From: Variovorax sp. RA8
GTDB lineage: Bacteria; Pseudomonadota; Gammaproteobacteria; Burkholderiales; Burkholderiaceae_C
Direction of reading: 5' to 3'
NCBI RefSeq assembly: GCF_901827175.1
Contig: NZ_LR594662.1
Span: forward strand, 4,030,001 to 4,094,000
Length of the DNA: 64,000 nucleotides
Numbering within the stretch: position 1 is the first letter of the stretch; each line of letters opens with the position of its first letter. Made by a program: the position numbers and the translations under genes. The notes below the pieces were generated by a model. It ran no database searches. It was given only the letters and a program-made list of their open reading frames with translations, and was not told the origin of the DNA. Shown here piece by piece: positions 9,027 to 17,149 of the stretch.

Positions 9027-9520
9027 CAGAAGCAATAGACGTCGACGACGGCAGGGAAGAAGTCATTCTTCACGACGATCTTCTTCCTGCTGATCTTCCA
9101 GGCGCCTTCGTTGCGCAGGGAATATTCGCTGGTGCCGAAGAAAGTGAATTGCTCCTTATGCCTCGGATCGAACACCTGCGTGACCCAAGTTGCGCGCAGC
9201 TGCAGCTTCGACTCCGTGGCGACGCCGATTGACGTCACGGAGCCAAGGATGTGTGCGGTGCGACGCATCGGCGACGAGGCGGGCGATTTGCCGGAGCGAA
9301 TCCGCACTATTCGGTCTTCGAGGCCGGCCCGTGACGCGTAGTAGATGTGAGACAGCTGCGACTGCGGATCGTTCGTCAGCTCGTCCTCGGTGCGCCAAGT
9401 CGGCGCCCAGAACTCACAGTCCGTGGTGAACAGCGCGAGCCAGTCGTCCCAGCGATGATCATCCAGGAACATGCCTTCGTTCTGCAGCACTTGGATAGCT
9501 GCTTCGTTGAGAGTCGTCAC
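9026..9520 (-). CDS. aromatic-ring-hydroxylating dioxygenase beta subunit
   Basis: The 164-residue protein matches the small subunit of ring-hydroxylating dioxygenases (NTF2-like fold). The conserved FLDDHRWDDWLALFTTDCEF segment lies at the N-terminus and a basic SRKKIVVKNDFFP segment near the C-terminus. The subunit is structural and helps form the alpha3beta3 hexamer. The start is the GTG at 9520, which overlaps the alpha-subunit stop (GTGA) and has AGGAGG upstream. The longer open frame to 9874 lies inside the alpha gene and is rejected. Confidence 0.92.
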   Translation of the reverse strand: MTTLNEAAIQVLQNEGMFLDDHRWDDWLALFTTDCEFWAPTWRTEDELTNDPQSQLSHIYYASRAGLEDRIVRIRSGKSPASSPMRRTAHILGSVTSIGVATESKLQLRATWVTQVFDPRHKEQFTFFGTSEYSLRNEGAWKISRKKIVVKNDFFPAVVDVYCF

Positions 9521-10875
9521 ACCTGTTCCTCCTTCGATTGGCCGCTGCCCAAAGCCGGTCGCATCAACTTGACCCACTGGCGGTAGGTCGGGTGGAAGCA
9601 CGTCTCGTTTTGGATGGCCCAGGGGCCCTCCACGCTGTACTTGGGATTGGCTCCTAGCGCCTTCGCGGATTCGCTCGGGCCGACGATCGTCGCGCCCATG
9701 CCGCGCTGATAGCCCTGCATCCAGCCGCCCCGGCCTGAGGCGAAGCCGACCTGGCAGTCCTCGTACACAGTGGTGTCGTCGGGCGTAGCGAAGCCGCTGA
9801 CGTTGAAGAAATCTTCGAACTGCCGCAGGCGGAACGCACGCACTTCCGGCTCTTCGCCGATGGGCGCCATGCAAAACACGCGCATCTCCGTCCTGTTGTG
9901 CGCGAGCGGGCGAAATGTGCGCAGCAGAAGCGATGTCGCATCAGCGATCTGCATGTTGGGGAACACGGTGATGTTGCGCAGTTTCAGCATCCACTGCGCC
10001 GGAGTCTCGCCAAGACGGCCGCGCACTTCCTCCAGGCGCGAGTACACGGGCCGCCGCTCCGGCTGCGGCTGGTTCAACCAGACCATCGTGTGGCCGTTCT
10101 CGAAGCCGAACATCCCGCCGGTCTGCGTCAGCCGCTTCGACCAGTCGAACATCTTCGCTTCGACATTGCCCGCGTTCTCGTTCTCCCGGCGCTGGACGAC
10201 TTCCATGAAGCTCGGATGTGTGGACGTGAGGTGGTAGAAGTCCGTCCCGTTGTCCATCTGGAGCTTCCAGTTCGCATTGAACGTGTACGTGATTCGGCCG
10301 GGTACGAATTCCATTCCCTGCGGGCTCTGTTCCATCGCGAAGTCCAGGAACGTTCGCAACTCCCCCAGGTACTCCGACAGGGGACCCACGTCGGGCGACA
10401 GGCATCCGAAGATCAGCCCCTTGTAGGATTCCATCCGCGCGACCGGGATCAGGTTGTGGTCTTCGCTCTCGAAGCGCGGGGGATAGCAGCCTCCCTGGGC
10501 GTCCTTGATATCGATCGACTTGCCGTTGGTTCCGTAGGCCCAGCCGTGGTAGTTGCAAACGACGAACTTCGTGTTGCCGCTCTCCTTGCGGCACAACACC
10601 GCACCCTTGTGCCTGCAGATGTTCAGAAAGGCGCCAATGCGGCCCTTTCCGTCCCGCATGACCAGGATTGGGCTCGTTCCGATATAGGTCGTGATGTAGT
10701 CGTTGGGCTTGGGGAGCTGGCTCTCGAGCGCGAGAAAACACCATGTCTTCCCGAAGATCTCCTTCTGCTCCAGCTCGAAGATCGCGGGGTCCGCAAAGAT
10801 GTCCGAGTGGACCTGGAACACGCCGTCTTCTGGACGGTCGTCGACGTATGCCTCGACGGGCTTCAATGGATTCAT
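9517..10875 (-). CDS. Rieske non-heme iron ring-hydroxylating dioxygenase alpha subunit
   Basis: The 452-residue protein has an N-terminal Rieske domain with ligands CRHKG and CNYHGWAYG. The C-terminal catalytic domain has the mononuclear iron motif in NGTDFYHLTSTHPS, where aspartate bridges to the Rieske centre and the two histidines bind iron. It adds both atoms of dioxygen to an aromatic ring to give a cis-dihydrodiol, or performs related monooxygenations. Beta subunit, reductase and ferredoxin follow directly. The ATG at 10875 opens the typical N-terminus; only a weak purine-rich ribosome binding site precedes it. The substrate cannot be assigned from the sequence alone. Confidence 0.94.
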   Translation of the reverse strand: MNPLKPVEAYVDDRPEDGVFQVHSDIFADPAIFELEQKEIFGKTWCFLALESQLPKPNDYITTYIGTSPILVMRDGKGRIGAFLNICRHKGAVLCRKESGNTKFVVCNYHGWAYGTNGKSIDIKDAQGGCYPPRFESEDHNLIPVARMESYKGLIFGCLSPDVGPLSEYLGELRTFLDFAMEQSPQGMEFVPGRITYTFNANWKLQMDNGTDFYHLTSTHPSFMEVVQRRENENAGNVEAKMFDWSKRLTQTGGMFGFENGHTMVWLNQPQPERRPVYSRLEEVRGRLGETPAQWMLKLRNITVFPNMQIADATSLLLRTFRPLAHNRTEMRVFCMAPIGEEPEVRAFRLRQFEDFFNVSGFATPDDTTVYEDCQVGFASGRGGWMQGYQRGMGATIVGPSESAKALGANPKYSVEGPWAIQNETCFHPTYRQWVKLMRPALGSGQSKEEQV

Positions 10876-10895
10876 GTTGGTCTCTGTGAAATTGA

Positions 10896-11645
10896 TCAGC
10901 CGTTCTTGTGCTGGTCGGCGCGGATGTCGGACATCGCCCCACTCAGCAGGCTTGCCGCGAGTTCGGCGTTGGTCTGATGGTCCGGCGCACCCGCAGCCCG
11001 CAGGTAGCGCTTGACAGTCTTGAGGGCAACCGGGTGCCTCGCGACGAGATGCCTGACGACGGCGTCGACGCGGGCGCCAAGGTTCTCCGCGTCCACAACC
11101 TCGCCGGCCAGGCCCGCCGCAACGGCACCGCGGCCGTCGATCGTTGCTGCACCGAGCACCAGGCTTGCCGCTGTCTTGAGATGCATGCTCGGCAAGACGG
11201 CAGAGAGCGCCAAGGTAGGCGGAAGATCCTTGTGCATCTCCGGAAGCGAGAACTTCGCGGTCGACGCCACCACCGCGAGGTCGCACGCTGCGATCAAGGC
11301 GCACCCCAAGCCGTGCGCGTCGCCTTGCACTTGCGCGACGGACACGACGTCCGCACTGTGCAGTGCTCGATAGAGATCGAGAATCGGGTCCACCAGTCCT
11401 CGGCGCGTGGATTCAGGGTGTTGTCCACGGGGGGCTCCAGGTTCGACCGCGCGGCCGGCGCAGAAAGTCTCACCTTCGGCGCAGAGCCTCAGAACTTTCA
11501 CGTTGGGTGCTGCCCGCGCGAGGTCGACGATCCATTGGCTCGCTGCCACGATGTCATCGAGCCGGAGCGCATTCCCGGTCTCCGGGCGGCACAAGGTCAT
11601 GCGCGCCTCGCCTGAGGAGATTTCGAAGCGGATTCCGCTGGTCAT
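10896..11645 (-). CDS. enoyl-CoA hydratase/isomerase-family protein
   Basis: The 249-residue protein is a crotonase-fold member. It has the oxyanion-hole regions FCAGRAVEPG and GDAHGLGCALIAACDLAVVA, then the FSLPEMHKDLPP segment typical of the family. The usual catalytic glutamate positions are not clearly conserved, so hydratase, isomerase or hydrolase activity cannot be told apart. Its ATG overlaps the stop of the molybdopterin subunit gene (ATGA). It lies between the molybdenum hydroxylase and the dioxygenase genes. That position suggests some intermediates are CoA thioesters, although no CoA ligase gene is seen in the window. Confidence 0.85.
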   Translation of the reverse strand: MTSGIRFEISSGEARMTLCRPETGNALRLDDIVAASQWIVDLARAAPNVKVLRLCAEGETFCAGRAVEPGAPRGQHPESTRRGLVDPILDLYRALHSADVVSVAQVQGDAHGLGCALIAACDLAVVASTAKFSLPEMHKDLPPTLALSAVLPSMHLKTAASLVLGAATIDGRGAVAAGLAGEVVDAENLGARVDAVVRHLVARHPVALKTVKRYLRAAGAPDHQTNAELAASLLSGAMSDIRADQHKNG

Positions 11646-14023
11646 GATTGCCCTCCTGCGCGCCTTCCGGCGTACGCTTGCGCGTCGCGCAGCTGGCTCC
11701 ACACCTGCTCGGGAACGAGCGGCGAATGCGTGAACGAGACGCCATATTCCTGGAGCGCGTTCTCCATCGCGCTGATGATCGCAGCCGCTGCCGGGATCGT
11801 CCCGCCCTCGCCGGCGCCTTTGACACCCAGTGGGTTCAGCGGCGAGGGAGATTCCAGGTGAATCGCCTGCACGCGCGGCACGTCCGTCGCCATCGGAAGC
11901 AGGTACTCGCCGAAGTTGGTTGTGATCGGCTGGCCCTGCTCGTCGTATTGCATCCATTCCAAAGTGGCGTTGCCGATACCGTGGGCGACTGCGCCCTGGA
12001 TCTGGCCGTCCACGATCATGGGATTGATCAGGTTTCCGCAGTCGTGCGCCATGACGTAGTTGAGGATCCGGATCTGACCGATGTCGACATCCACTTCCAA
12101 TTCGACAACGGCCGTACCGTTGCAGAATGTGCTTTGGGTAGGCGAGAAATACTGCGTGTCCTCCAGGCCCGCCTTCATGCCTTCAGGCAGCGAGAAGCCG
12201 GGCATGCCCTGCGAAAAGCGCGCAAGCTCCGCCAGGCCCATGCTCTTCGCCGGCTCGCCGATGTGCGTGACGCGCGAGTTGCTCAGCTCGAGCAGCTCGG
12301 GGTCGCACGACATCAGGAAGGCGGCGAGCTTCAAGATTCGGACTCGAACGTTCTGCGAAGCCAGATAGACGGAATTGCCTGCCGTCACGGTGATGCGGCT
12401 CGCGAACGTCCCGATGCCCATCGAGACCGCGCTCGTGTCCGCCGTCACCACATCGATCAGGTCGAGAGGCACACCGAGCTGGTCTGCACAAATCTGTGCA
12501 AAGGTCGTCTTGTGGCCCTGGCCCTGCGGCGATGCGCCGGTGAGCACGGAGATTCGGCCGTTCTGCTGGATCCGAACGGTCGCCCCTTCGAATGGCCCGA
12601 GGCCAGTGCCTTCGACATAGTTGGCCAATCCGATGCCGATGAATCGGCCCTCGGCGCGTGCCTTTCTCTGGCGCACAGTGAAGCCTGCGTAGTCCGCGCG
12701 CTCCAGAGCGGCAGCCTGCGTTTGCGGATAGTCCCCGCTGTCGTACCGCATGGGTTTCCCGTCGCGGTAGATGAAGCCCACCTCGTAGGGCATCTGCTTG
12801 GGCTGGATGAAATTGCGCTTCCTGAGTTCAGCCCGATCGATGCCGAGACGATGCGCCCCGCGGTCGAGAATGCGCTCCATGGCAAAGACCGCCTGGGGCC
12901 GGCCTGCCCCGCGCACCGGGCTCGTTGGTCCCTTGTTGGTGAACACCACCTGGAGGTCCACCGACATCGCCGGAATGACGTAGGGGCCCGGCGTCGTCGT
13001 CACCGAGATCCAAGGCATGATGATTCCCCATGGCAACCACGCGCCGTTGTCGTGCACCATCTCGAGCCGCACCCCGCGGATGCACCCATCGTTCTCGAAC
13101 GCGACTTCGATGGTCCACCACTGGTCCCGCTCCTGCGTCGCAGTCAGGAAGTGCTCCCGTCGGTCTTCGATCCACTTCACCGGACGCCCGAGAGCACAGG
13201 CCGCGACGCACACCATTGCCTCTTCGGGATAGAACATCGCCTTGGGCCCGAAGCCGCCGCCTACGTCAAGCATGATCACGCGCAGCTTTTCGGGGTCCCA
13301 CGCCAGAAGCTCGATCAGGCTTTTCTTTTCGAGGTGCGGAGCCTGTCCGGACGACCATACCGTGAGTTCACCCGTTGAAGGATGGAGCTCGGCGAGGTAG
13401 CCGCGCGTCTCCATCGGGTGCGCGGAGCCGCGGTTCTGCCAGAAGGTCTCCTTCACGCGAACGCACTGTCCCTCGAATGCGGCTGCCACGTCGCCGAAAC
13501 CCATCGTTACGTGGGCCGCCAGGTTGTCTGGCGCACCCAGGTGCGCCGTCGGTGAACCCGGCTTCAGGGATTCGAGGGCGTTCGATGCCACCGGCAGCTC
13601 CTCGTACTCGACGACGATGCGATCACAGGCGTCCTCGGCAAGGTAGCGGTTTTGCGCCACGACGAAAGCCACGGGATCGCCAACCGCGCACACTTCCCCA
13701 CAAGCTAGTACACGCTGCGCTCGTAGCTGCCGGATCGCGGGATTCGGCACGAGGATGGGCATTGGCTCCCTGGCGGCTGGCGGGAGGTCGGCCTCGGTCC
13801 AGACCATGAACACTCCTTCCATCGCACTTGCCTGGCTCGTGTCAATGGCGACGATGCGTGCATGCGCGTGCGGGCTCCTCAGCACTGCCATGTGCAGAAC
13901 GCCGGGAATCTTCAGGTCGTCGACGAACGAGCCCTTGCCCTGGAGGAGCTTGCTGTCCTCGGTGCGTCGCACCGGGCGCCCGATGTAGGCGTGTTCGGTA
14001 TTCTCTCTCGCGGCGTGGTTCAC
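11642..14023 (-). CDS. xanthine dehydrogenase-family molybdopterin-binding (large) subunit
   Basis: This subunit of about 793 residues belongs to the molybdenum hydroxylase (xanthine oxidase/CoxL) family. The N-terminus IGRPVRRTEDSKLLQGKGSF is the usual CoxL-like opening. PVRGAGRPQA replaces the AYRCSFR motif of true CO dehydrogenase, so this is not a CO oxidiser. The catalytic glutamate is in GVKGAGEGGTIPAAAA near the C-terminus. Such enzymes hydroxylate N-heteroaromatics, aldehydes or aromatic acyl-CoA with water as the oxygen source. The start is a GTG at 14023 overlapping the stop of the iron-sulfur subunit (GTGA). Confidence 0.93.
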   Translation of the reverse strand: MNHAARENTEHAYIGRPVRRTEDSKLLQGKGSFVDDLKIPGVLHMAVLRSPHAHARIVAIDTSQASAMEGVFMVWTEADLPPAAREPMPILVPNPAIRQLRAQRVLACGEVCAVGDPVAFVVAQNRYLAEDACDRIVVEYEELPVASNALESLKPGSPTAHLGAPDNLAAHVTMGFGDVAAAFEGQCVRVKETFWQNRGSAHPMETRGYLAELHPSTGELTVWSSGQAPHLEKKSLIELLAWDPEKLRVIMLDVGGGFGPKAMFYPEEAMVCVAACALGRPVKWIEDRREHFLTATQERDQWWTIEVAFENDGCIRGVRLEMVHDNGAWLPWGIIMPWISVTTTPGPYVIPAMSVDLQVVFTNKGPTSPVRGAGRPQAVFAMERILDRGAHRLGIDRAELRKRNFIQPKQMPYEVGFIYRDGKPMRYDSGDYPQTQAAALERADYAGFTVRQRKARAEGRFIGIGLANYVEGTGLGPFEGATVRIQQNGRISVLTGASPQGQGHKTTFAQICADQLGVPLDLIDVVTADTSAVSMGIGTFASRITVTAGNSVYLASQNVRVRILKLAAFLMSCDPELLELSNSRVTHIGEPAKSMGLAELARFSQGMPGFSLPEGMKAGLEDTQYFSPTQSTFCNGTAVVELEVDVDIGQIRILNYVMAHDCGNLINPMIVDGQIQGAVAHGIGNATLEWMQYDEQGQPITTNFGEYLLPMATDVPRVQAIHLESPSPLNPLGVKGAGEGGTIPAAAAIISAMENALQEYGVSFTHSPLVPEQVWSQLRDAQAYAGRRAGGQS

Positions 14024-14529
14024 TTCGTCTCCTCGCGTGAGACGGCCATGCCAATTTCCCTGTAGCGTTTTGCGGCCAGGAGCGCTGCGTCCACGATCGA
14101 TTGGTAACCGGTGCAACGACACAGGTTTCCAGTCAATGCGTCCCTGATCTCCGCTTCCGTCGGGTCGGGGTTGTCGCGGATCAACTCAGTGAGCGTGGCC
14201 AGCATCCCCGGCGTGCAGAAGCCGCACTGCAGTGCATGGCATTCGTGGAAAGCCTGCTGCAGGATGGACAGGGTGCCGTCAGGGTTGGCGAGGCCCTCGA
14301 CGGTGGTGATGGCGTGACCGTCCGCCTGCACCGCAAGAGTCAGGCAGGCTCGGGTCGTGCGACCGTCGAACAGGATGGTGCATGCGCCGCACACACCGTG
14401 CTCACAGCCGTAGTGCGTTCCGGTGAGGCCCACATCATGGCGAAGCAGGTCGCCCAGCGTGCGCCGCCCCTCCGTGTTGAGTTCGCGAGGCTTGCCGTTG
14501 ATCTGGCAATGGATCGTGTGCATGCTCAT
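14020..14529 (-). CDS. molybdenum hydroxylase small subunit, two [2Fe-2S] clusters
   Basis: The 169-residue protein has the plant-type ferredoxin cluster motif GCEHGVCGACTI with a further cysteine in RACL. The C-terminal four-helix cluster has CGFCTPGML and CRCTGYQ. This is the standard CoxS/XdhC-like iron-sulfur subunit, which moves electrons from the molybdenum site to the FAD subunit. The start ATG at 14529 overlaps the FAD-subunit stop (ATGA). The gene order FAD, FeS, Mo subunit (coxM-S-L) is the classical one for the family. Confidence 0.95.
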   Translation of the reverse strand: MSMHTIHCQINGKPRELNTEGRRTLGDLLRHDVGLTGTHYGCEHGVCGACTILFDGRTTRACLTLAVQADGHAITTVEGLANPDGTLSILQQAFHECHALQCGFCTPGMLATLTELIRDNPDPTEAEIRDALTGNLCRCTGYQSIVDAALLAAKRYREIGMAVSREETK

Positions 14530-15404
14530 GATGCAGACTCGCCATGCGACATGCGGCTGAAAGCCGTGCGCAGTGCTCTTGCGGCGAGCACGCCCGCAAG
14601 ATGCTGGCGATAGTCGGACGACACATGCGCGTCCGCCATGGCTTCGACGGCACTCGCGACGGATGCAGCTTGCTCGACCAGCGCCTCGTCGGCGGCTTGA
14701 CCCACCGCCGCCGTTTCGAGGTCGTGCAGTCGCACGGGCCCCGCCGCCACGCCACAAAGCGCCACGGCCACCCGGGAAACTCTTCGCCGGGCGTCGCAAG
14801 TCGCGAGTGCCGCGACGCCGACAATCGCGTAGTCGCCTTGGCGCCGCGCGAATTCAGTGAATGACCAGCCGTGGCCTCGAGGCCACAGGTCGCAATCGAT
14901 GCGCGTGAGCACTTCGTCGCCTTCGAGGTTTGGGGTCATGTAGCCGAGGGGCCATTCGTCGATAGAAGCCGTGCGCGTGCCCTTCGGTCCCTGCACCTGC
15001 AGATTCGCTCCCTGCGCCGCGAGGAAACAGGGTTGCTCAGATGCCGGGTCCAGGTGGCACAAGCTTCCGCCTAGCGTTCCGCGGTTTCGGATTTGCGGAT
15101 GGCTGACGAACGAGTACGCCTCGGGGATGAGGGGCGCTGAAGCACGTGCCAGCGGCGACCGCTGGATGTCTCGCTGCCGCGCCATCGCGCCGATCTGCAA
15201 CGACGCCCCAGTCACGTGGATGCCCTGAAGTTCAACGACCGTGTTCAGGTCGATGACGTGCTCTGGTTGTGCGAAGCGGAAATTCATCATGGGTAGGAGC
15301 GTTTGCCCTCCGGCCAAGAGCTTCGCGTTCTCGAGCGTGGAGGCGAGATGAATCGCCTCCTCGACGGTACGAGGGGCGTGATATTGGAAATCGCACGGCT
15401 TCAC
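14526..15404 (-). CDS. molybdenum hydroxylase FAD-binding (medium) subunit
   Basis: At about 292 residues this matches the CoxM-type flavoprotein. The FAD-binding motifs are AGGQTLLPMMNFR near residue 30 and IRNRGTLGGSLCHLDPASE near residue 105. It accepts electrons from the iron-sulfur subunit. The start is a GTG at 15404 (reading KPCDFQYHAPRTVEEA after the start) that overlaps the stop of the CoxG-like gene (GTGA). The open frame extends to 15461, but family members begin with this KPxxFxYxxP pattern. Confidence 0.93.
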   Translation of the reverse strand: MKPCDFQYHAPRTVEEAIHLASTLENAKLLAGGQTLLPMMNFRFAQPEHVIDLNTVVELQGIHVTGASLQIGAMARQRDIQRSPLARASAPLIPEAYSFVSHPQIRNRGTLGGSLCHLDPASEQPCFLAAQGANLQVQGPKGTRTASIDEWPLGYMTPNLEGDEVLTRIDCDLWPRGHGWSFTEFARRQGDYAIVGVAALATCDARRRVSRVAVALCGVAAGPVRLHDLETAAVGQAADEALVEQAASVASAVEAMADAHVSSDYRQHLAGVLAARALRTAFSRMSHGESAS

Positions 15405-16030
15405 GGCGCGGACCCATCGTTCGCGGCTCGAGAGGCACGCCCGAACAGCCTTCCAATCCACGCTTTCAGTGGAGCGACCATCGCCCGGAAGAACAGGGAC
15501 CCCGCGTTCAAGGATTGATGCGGCGCCACGGCTGGAGCGTGGGATACAACCTCGCCAGTTGCGGGCTCGGCATGCGTAGGCAACGCTTGCTGCAAGTTGG
15601 TCGCGAACTGGTTCATCAGCTGGCGCGAGAGCGCCTCAATCATTCCGGCGCCGCGGCCGAATTGCGCAACGCTGCCCGACAGATCGACGATCGACACTAC
15701 GGTTGCAACGGTGCGCCCGGCGTCGCTGGACAGGTGAACGTCGACCGTTGCACTCGCCCCGCCGCGTCCTTTCTTGTCGGAGCCCTGCGCCTTCACAAGG
15801 ACGTGTTTCGTTTCGACGTCGTCCTCTGCGATCTGGAATCGGCCCTCGAAGGTGAACGCCATCGGGCCGAGCTTCACGACGAAATGCGCTTTCCACGAGC
15901 CGTCTTCGTTCTGCCCCAGCAGTTGGGTTCCCGGGAAACATGGCGCCGCCCGTTCCACGTCAGTGAGCAGGGTCCAAGCCGCATTGATGGGGGCATCGAG
16001 CGAAAAGGAAGAGCGGATCGTCAATGACAT
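15401..16030 (-). CDS. CoxG-like SRPBCC-fold protein
   Basis: The 209-residue protein begins with SFSLDAPINAAWTLLTDVER and has ACFPGTQLL and FEGRFQIAE segments. These are the marks of the CoxG (carbon monoxide dehydrogenase subunit G) family with an SRPBCC lipid- or ligand-binding fold. CoxG homologues accompany molybdenum hydroxylases and help recruit or mature the enzyme at the membrane. The last 60 residues are less conserved and hydrophobic-basic, which fits membrane association. It is the first gene of the long catabolic operon; about 80 bases of leader and a set of repeated elements lie upstream. Confidence 0.88.
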   Translation of the reverse strand: MSLTIRSSFSLDAPINAAWTLLTDVERAAPCFPGTQLLGQNEDGSWKAHFVVKLGPMAFTFEGRFQIAEDDVETKHVLVKAQGSDKKGRGGASATVDVHLSSDAGRTVATVVSIVDLSGSVAQFGRGAGMIEALSRQLMNQFATNLQQALPTHAEPATGEVVSHAPAVAPHQSLNAGSLFFRAMVAPLKAWIGRLFGRASRAANDGSAP

Positions 16031-16506
16031 ATCGGTCTCGTCAGCGTGCGGTTCAGTTGGCGCCCACGAGGCGGCCTGCTTGATGCGACTCCGTAGTCGG
16101 CGTCTTGTGGTTCATTAATTCTCATTGAATGGAAGTATTTATCGTTGAATGAACTTTATGCGCAACGTGGTCAGGTGGGCACCCGTGCAAACCCTTGCTC
16201 ACGAGCTGTGCAGCCCTCCAATGCCGCTGACCGATTCGCGCGGCGCGTTGGCTTGTCATTGCTGCTGCCACACCGTCGCACGTCCCTTGGGAGATTCAAT
16301 GGACGCGAGCTATCACGCCTCCGGAAGTAACCCGGCCGGCATTCCGTCTTGACAGGGAGGGTGCGGCGAGGTGGCAGGCCAGCCATCTGCTGTCGGCCAC
16401 TTGCAGGCATCCATACCCCGGACGACGCCCAGCTTCAGTTTTTGGAAACAGTGTTTGAAGCAGCGCCTCGGCGTTCGCCTTGCTCTCGACGCGCTGCCGA
16501 CTTGGC
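16031..16506. other. intergenic stretch between catabolic operon and SRAP remnant
   Basis: Apart from the repeated regulatory elements at 16110-16154, no gene is visible here. Short open frames on both strands lack ribosome binding sites and recognisable motifs. The stretch 16155-16506 lies next to a broken SRAP gene and may contain further decayed coding sequence. Confidence 0.5.
16110..16154 (-). promoter_or_regulatory. candidate operator region of the catabolic operon
   Basis: Upstream of the first operon gene lies an inverted repeat with seven-base arms (GTTCATT at 16110-16116 and AATGAAC at 16148-16154). Inside it are two direct copies of TTGAATG (16125-16131 and 16145-16151) spaced 20 bases apart, two helical turns. 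The minus-strand sequence CATTCAACGATA resembles CACTCAACGAGTA in the divergent IclR promoter near position 640. The layout fits binding of a dimeric or tetrameric IclR protein. The local sequence is AT-rich against a GC-rich background. The regulator and the -10/-35 boxes are not proven. Confidence 0.45.
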
Positions 16507-16746
16507 CTAGCTGATCGGATAGCGCATGGGCTTGATGACCCGCTGCCCTTTCTCCCACACCATGACCGCTGCATAGACGCCCGGGAAGATCCTTGCGTCT
16601 CGTTCGAGGATTTCGCAGCGCGCCAGGCCCGACAACTTTTCGTTGGCCGCCGCGATCTTGTTGGTGGCGATTCGCACGTCTTCGGCGGCTTTCTTTGTCA
16701 CCTTCACCTGCAGCGAGCGCTCGCCATCCACCAGTCGCTTGCGCAT
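16507..16746 (-). pseudogene. remnant of an SRAP (SOS-response-associated, YedK-like) gene
   Basis: About 80 residues in one frame (MRKRLVDGERSLQVKVTKK, then RIFPGVYAAVMVWEKGQ and RVIKPMRYPIS) resemble the middle of the long SRAP-family proteins of Burkholderiales. In those proteins a segment of the form KRLADAERTLQ leads to RIFPGxYAPVM and VxKPMRYxCRPAG. Here the frame stops straight after MRYPIS, so the C-terminal half is missing. The N-terminal half, with the essential cysteine after the initiator methionine, is not found upstream. The open frame continues to 16869, but that part has no family resemblance. It is best read as a decayed fragment at the edge of the injection-system island. 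The match is from memory of the family, not from a search. Confidence 0.55.
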
Positions 16747-16819
16747 GTTGACACTGCCGCGGATGCCGAACATGGCATCGGCTGTGCAACAGCCATCCTT
16801 TGAGAAGAAGAACGTTCCC

Positions 16820-17149
16820 TCAGTTGCTCCTGGTTGTGCGCGGCACACCCCGAGTGCGCAGCGTGCCAACCTTAGGATCGGACGAACGGCGCAAAGACAG
16901 CCGGCCCCAGGCCGCCGTCAATCGTTGCCGCAGAGGCGGCGCCGGCGTGGCGGGCACCGGCAGCAGCTCGGCCGCCTGCGCGGCCGGCAGCCGCGGCGCG
17001 AGCAGGCGAGCGACCTCGCGGTTGCCGAGGGTCTGCTGCAGCCGCAGCACCGTGCGCACGGGAAGCACGCGCCCGGACTGGAGGATGCGCTCCGCCTCCA
17101 CAAGGGCCGAACCATGCGACGACGGGACGCGTGACGGTGTATCAGGCAT
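16820..17149 (-). CDS. small eCIS-associated protein with LQ-x-LGNREV motif
   Basis: The 109-residue protein contains TVLRLQQTLGNREVARLL at about residues 33-50. This is a version of the LQRxxGNRAVxxLL motif that commonly precedes or accompanies DUF4157 domains in injection-system cargo genes. The remainder is proline-, alanine- and arginine-rich and probably disordered. Its ATG overlaps the stop of the Lgt-like gene by eight bases, so it is the last member of the island operon. It may be an adaptor or loading tag expressed on its own. No function is established. Confidence 0.6.
   Translation of the reverse strand: MPDTPSRVPSSHGSALVEAERILQSGRVLPVRTVLRLQQTLGNREVARLLAPRLPAAQAAELLPVPATPAPPLRQRLTAAWGRLSLRRSSDPKVGTLRTRGVPRTTRSN

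Noticed and set aside
11642..15404. Carbon monoxide dehydrogenase (coxMSL)
   Set aside because: The gene order is the same, but the large subunit has PVRGAGRPQA in place of the AYRCSFR loop of true CO dehydrogenase, so the CO function is not supported.
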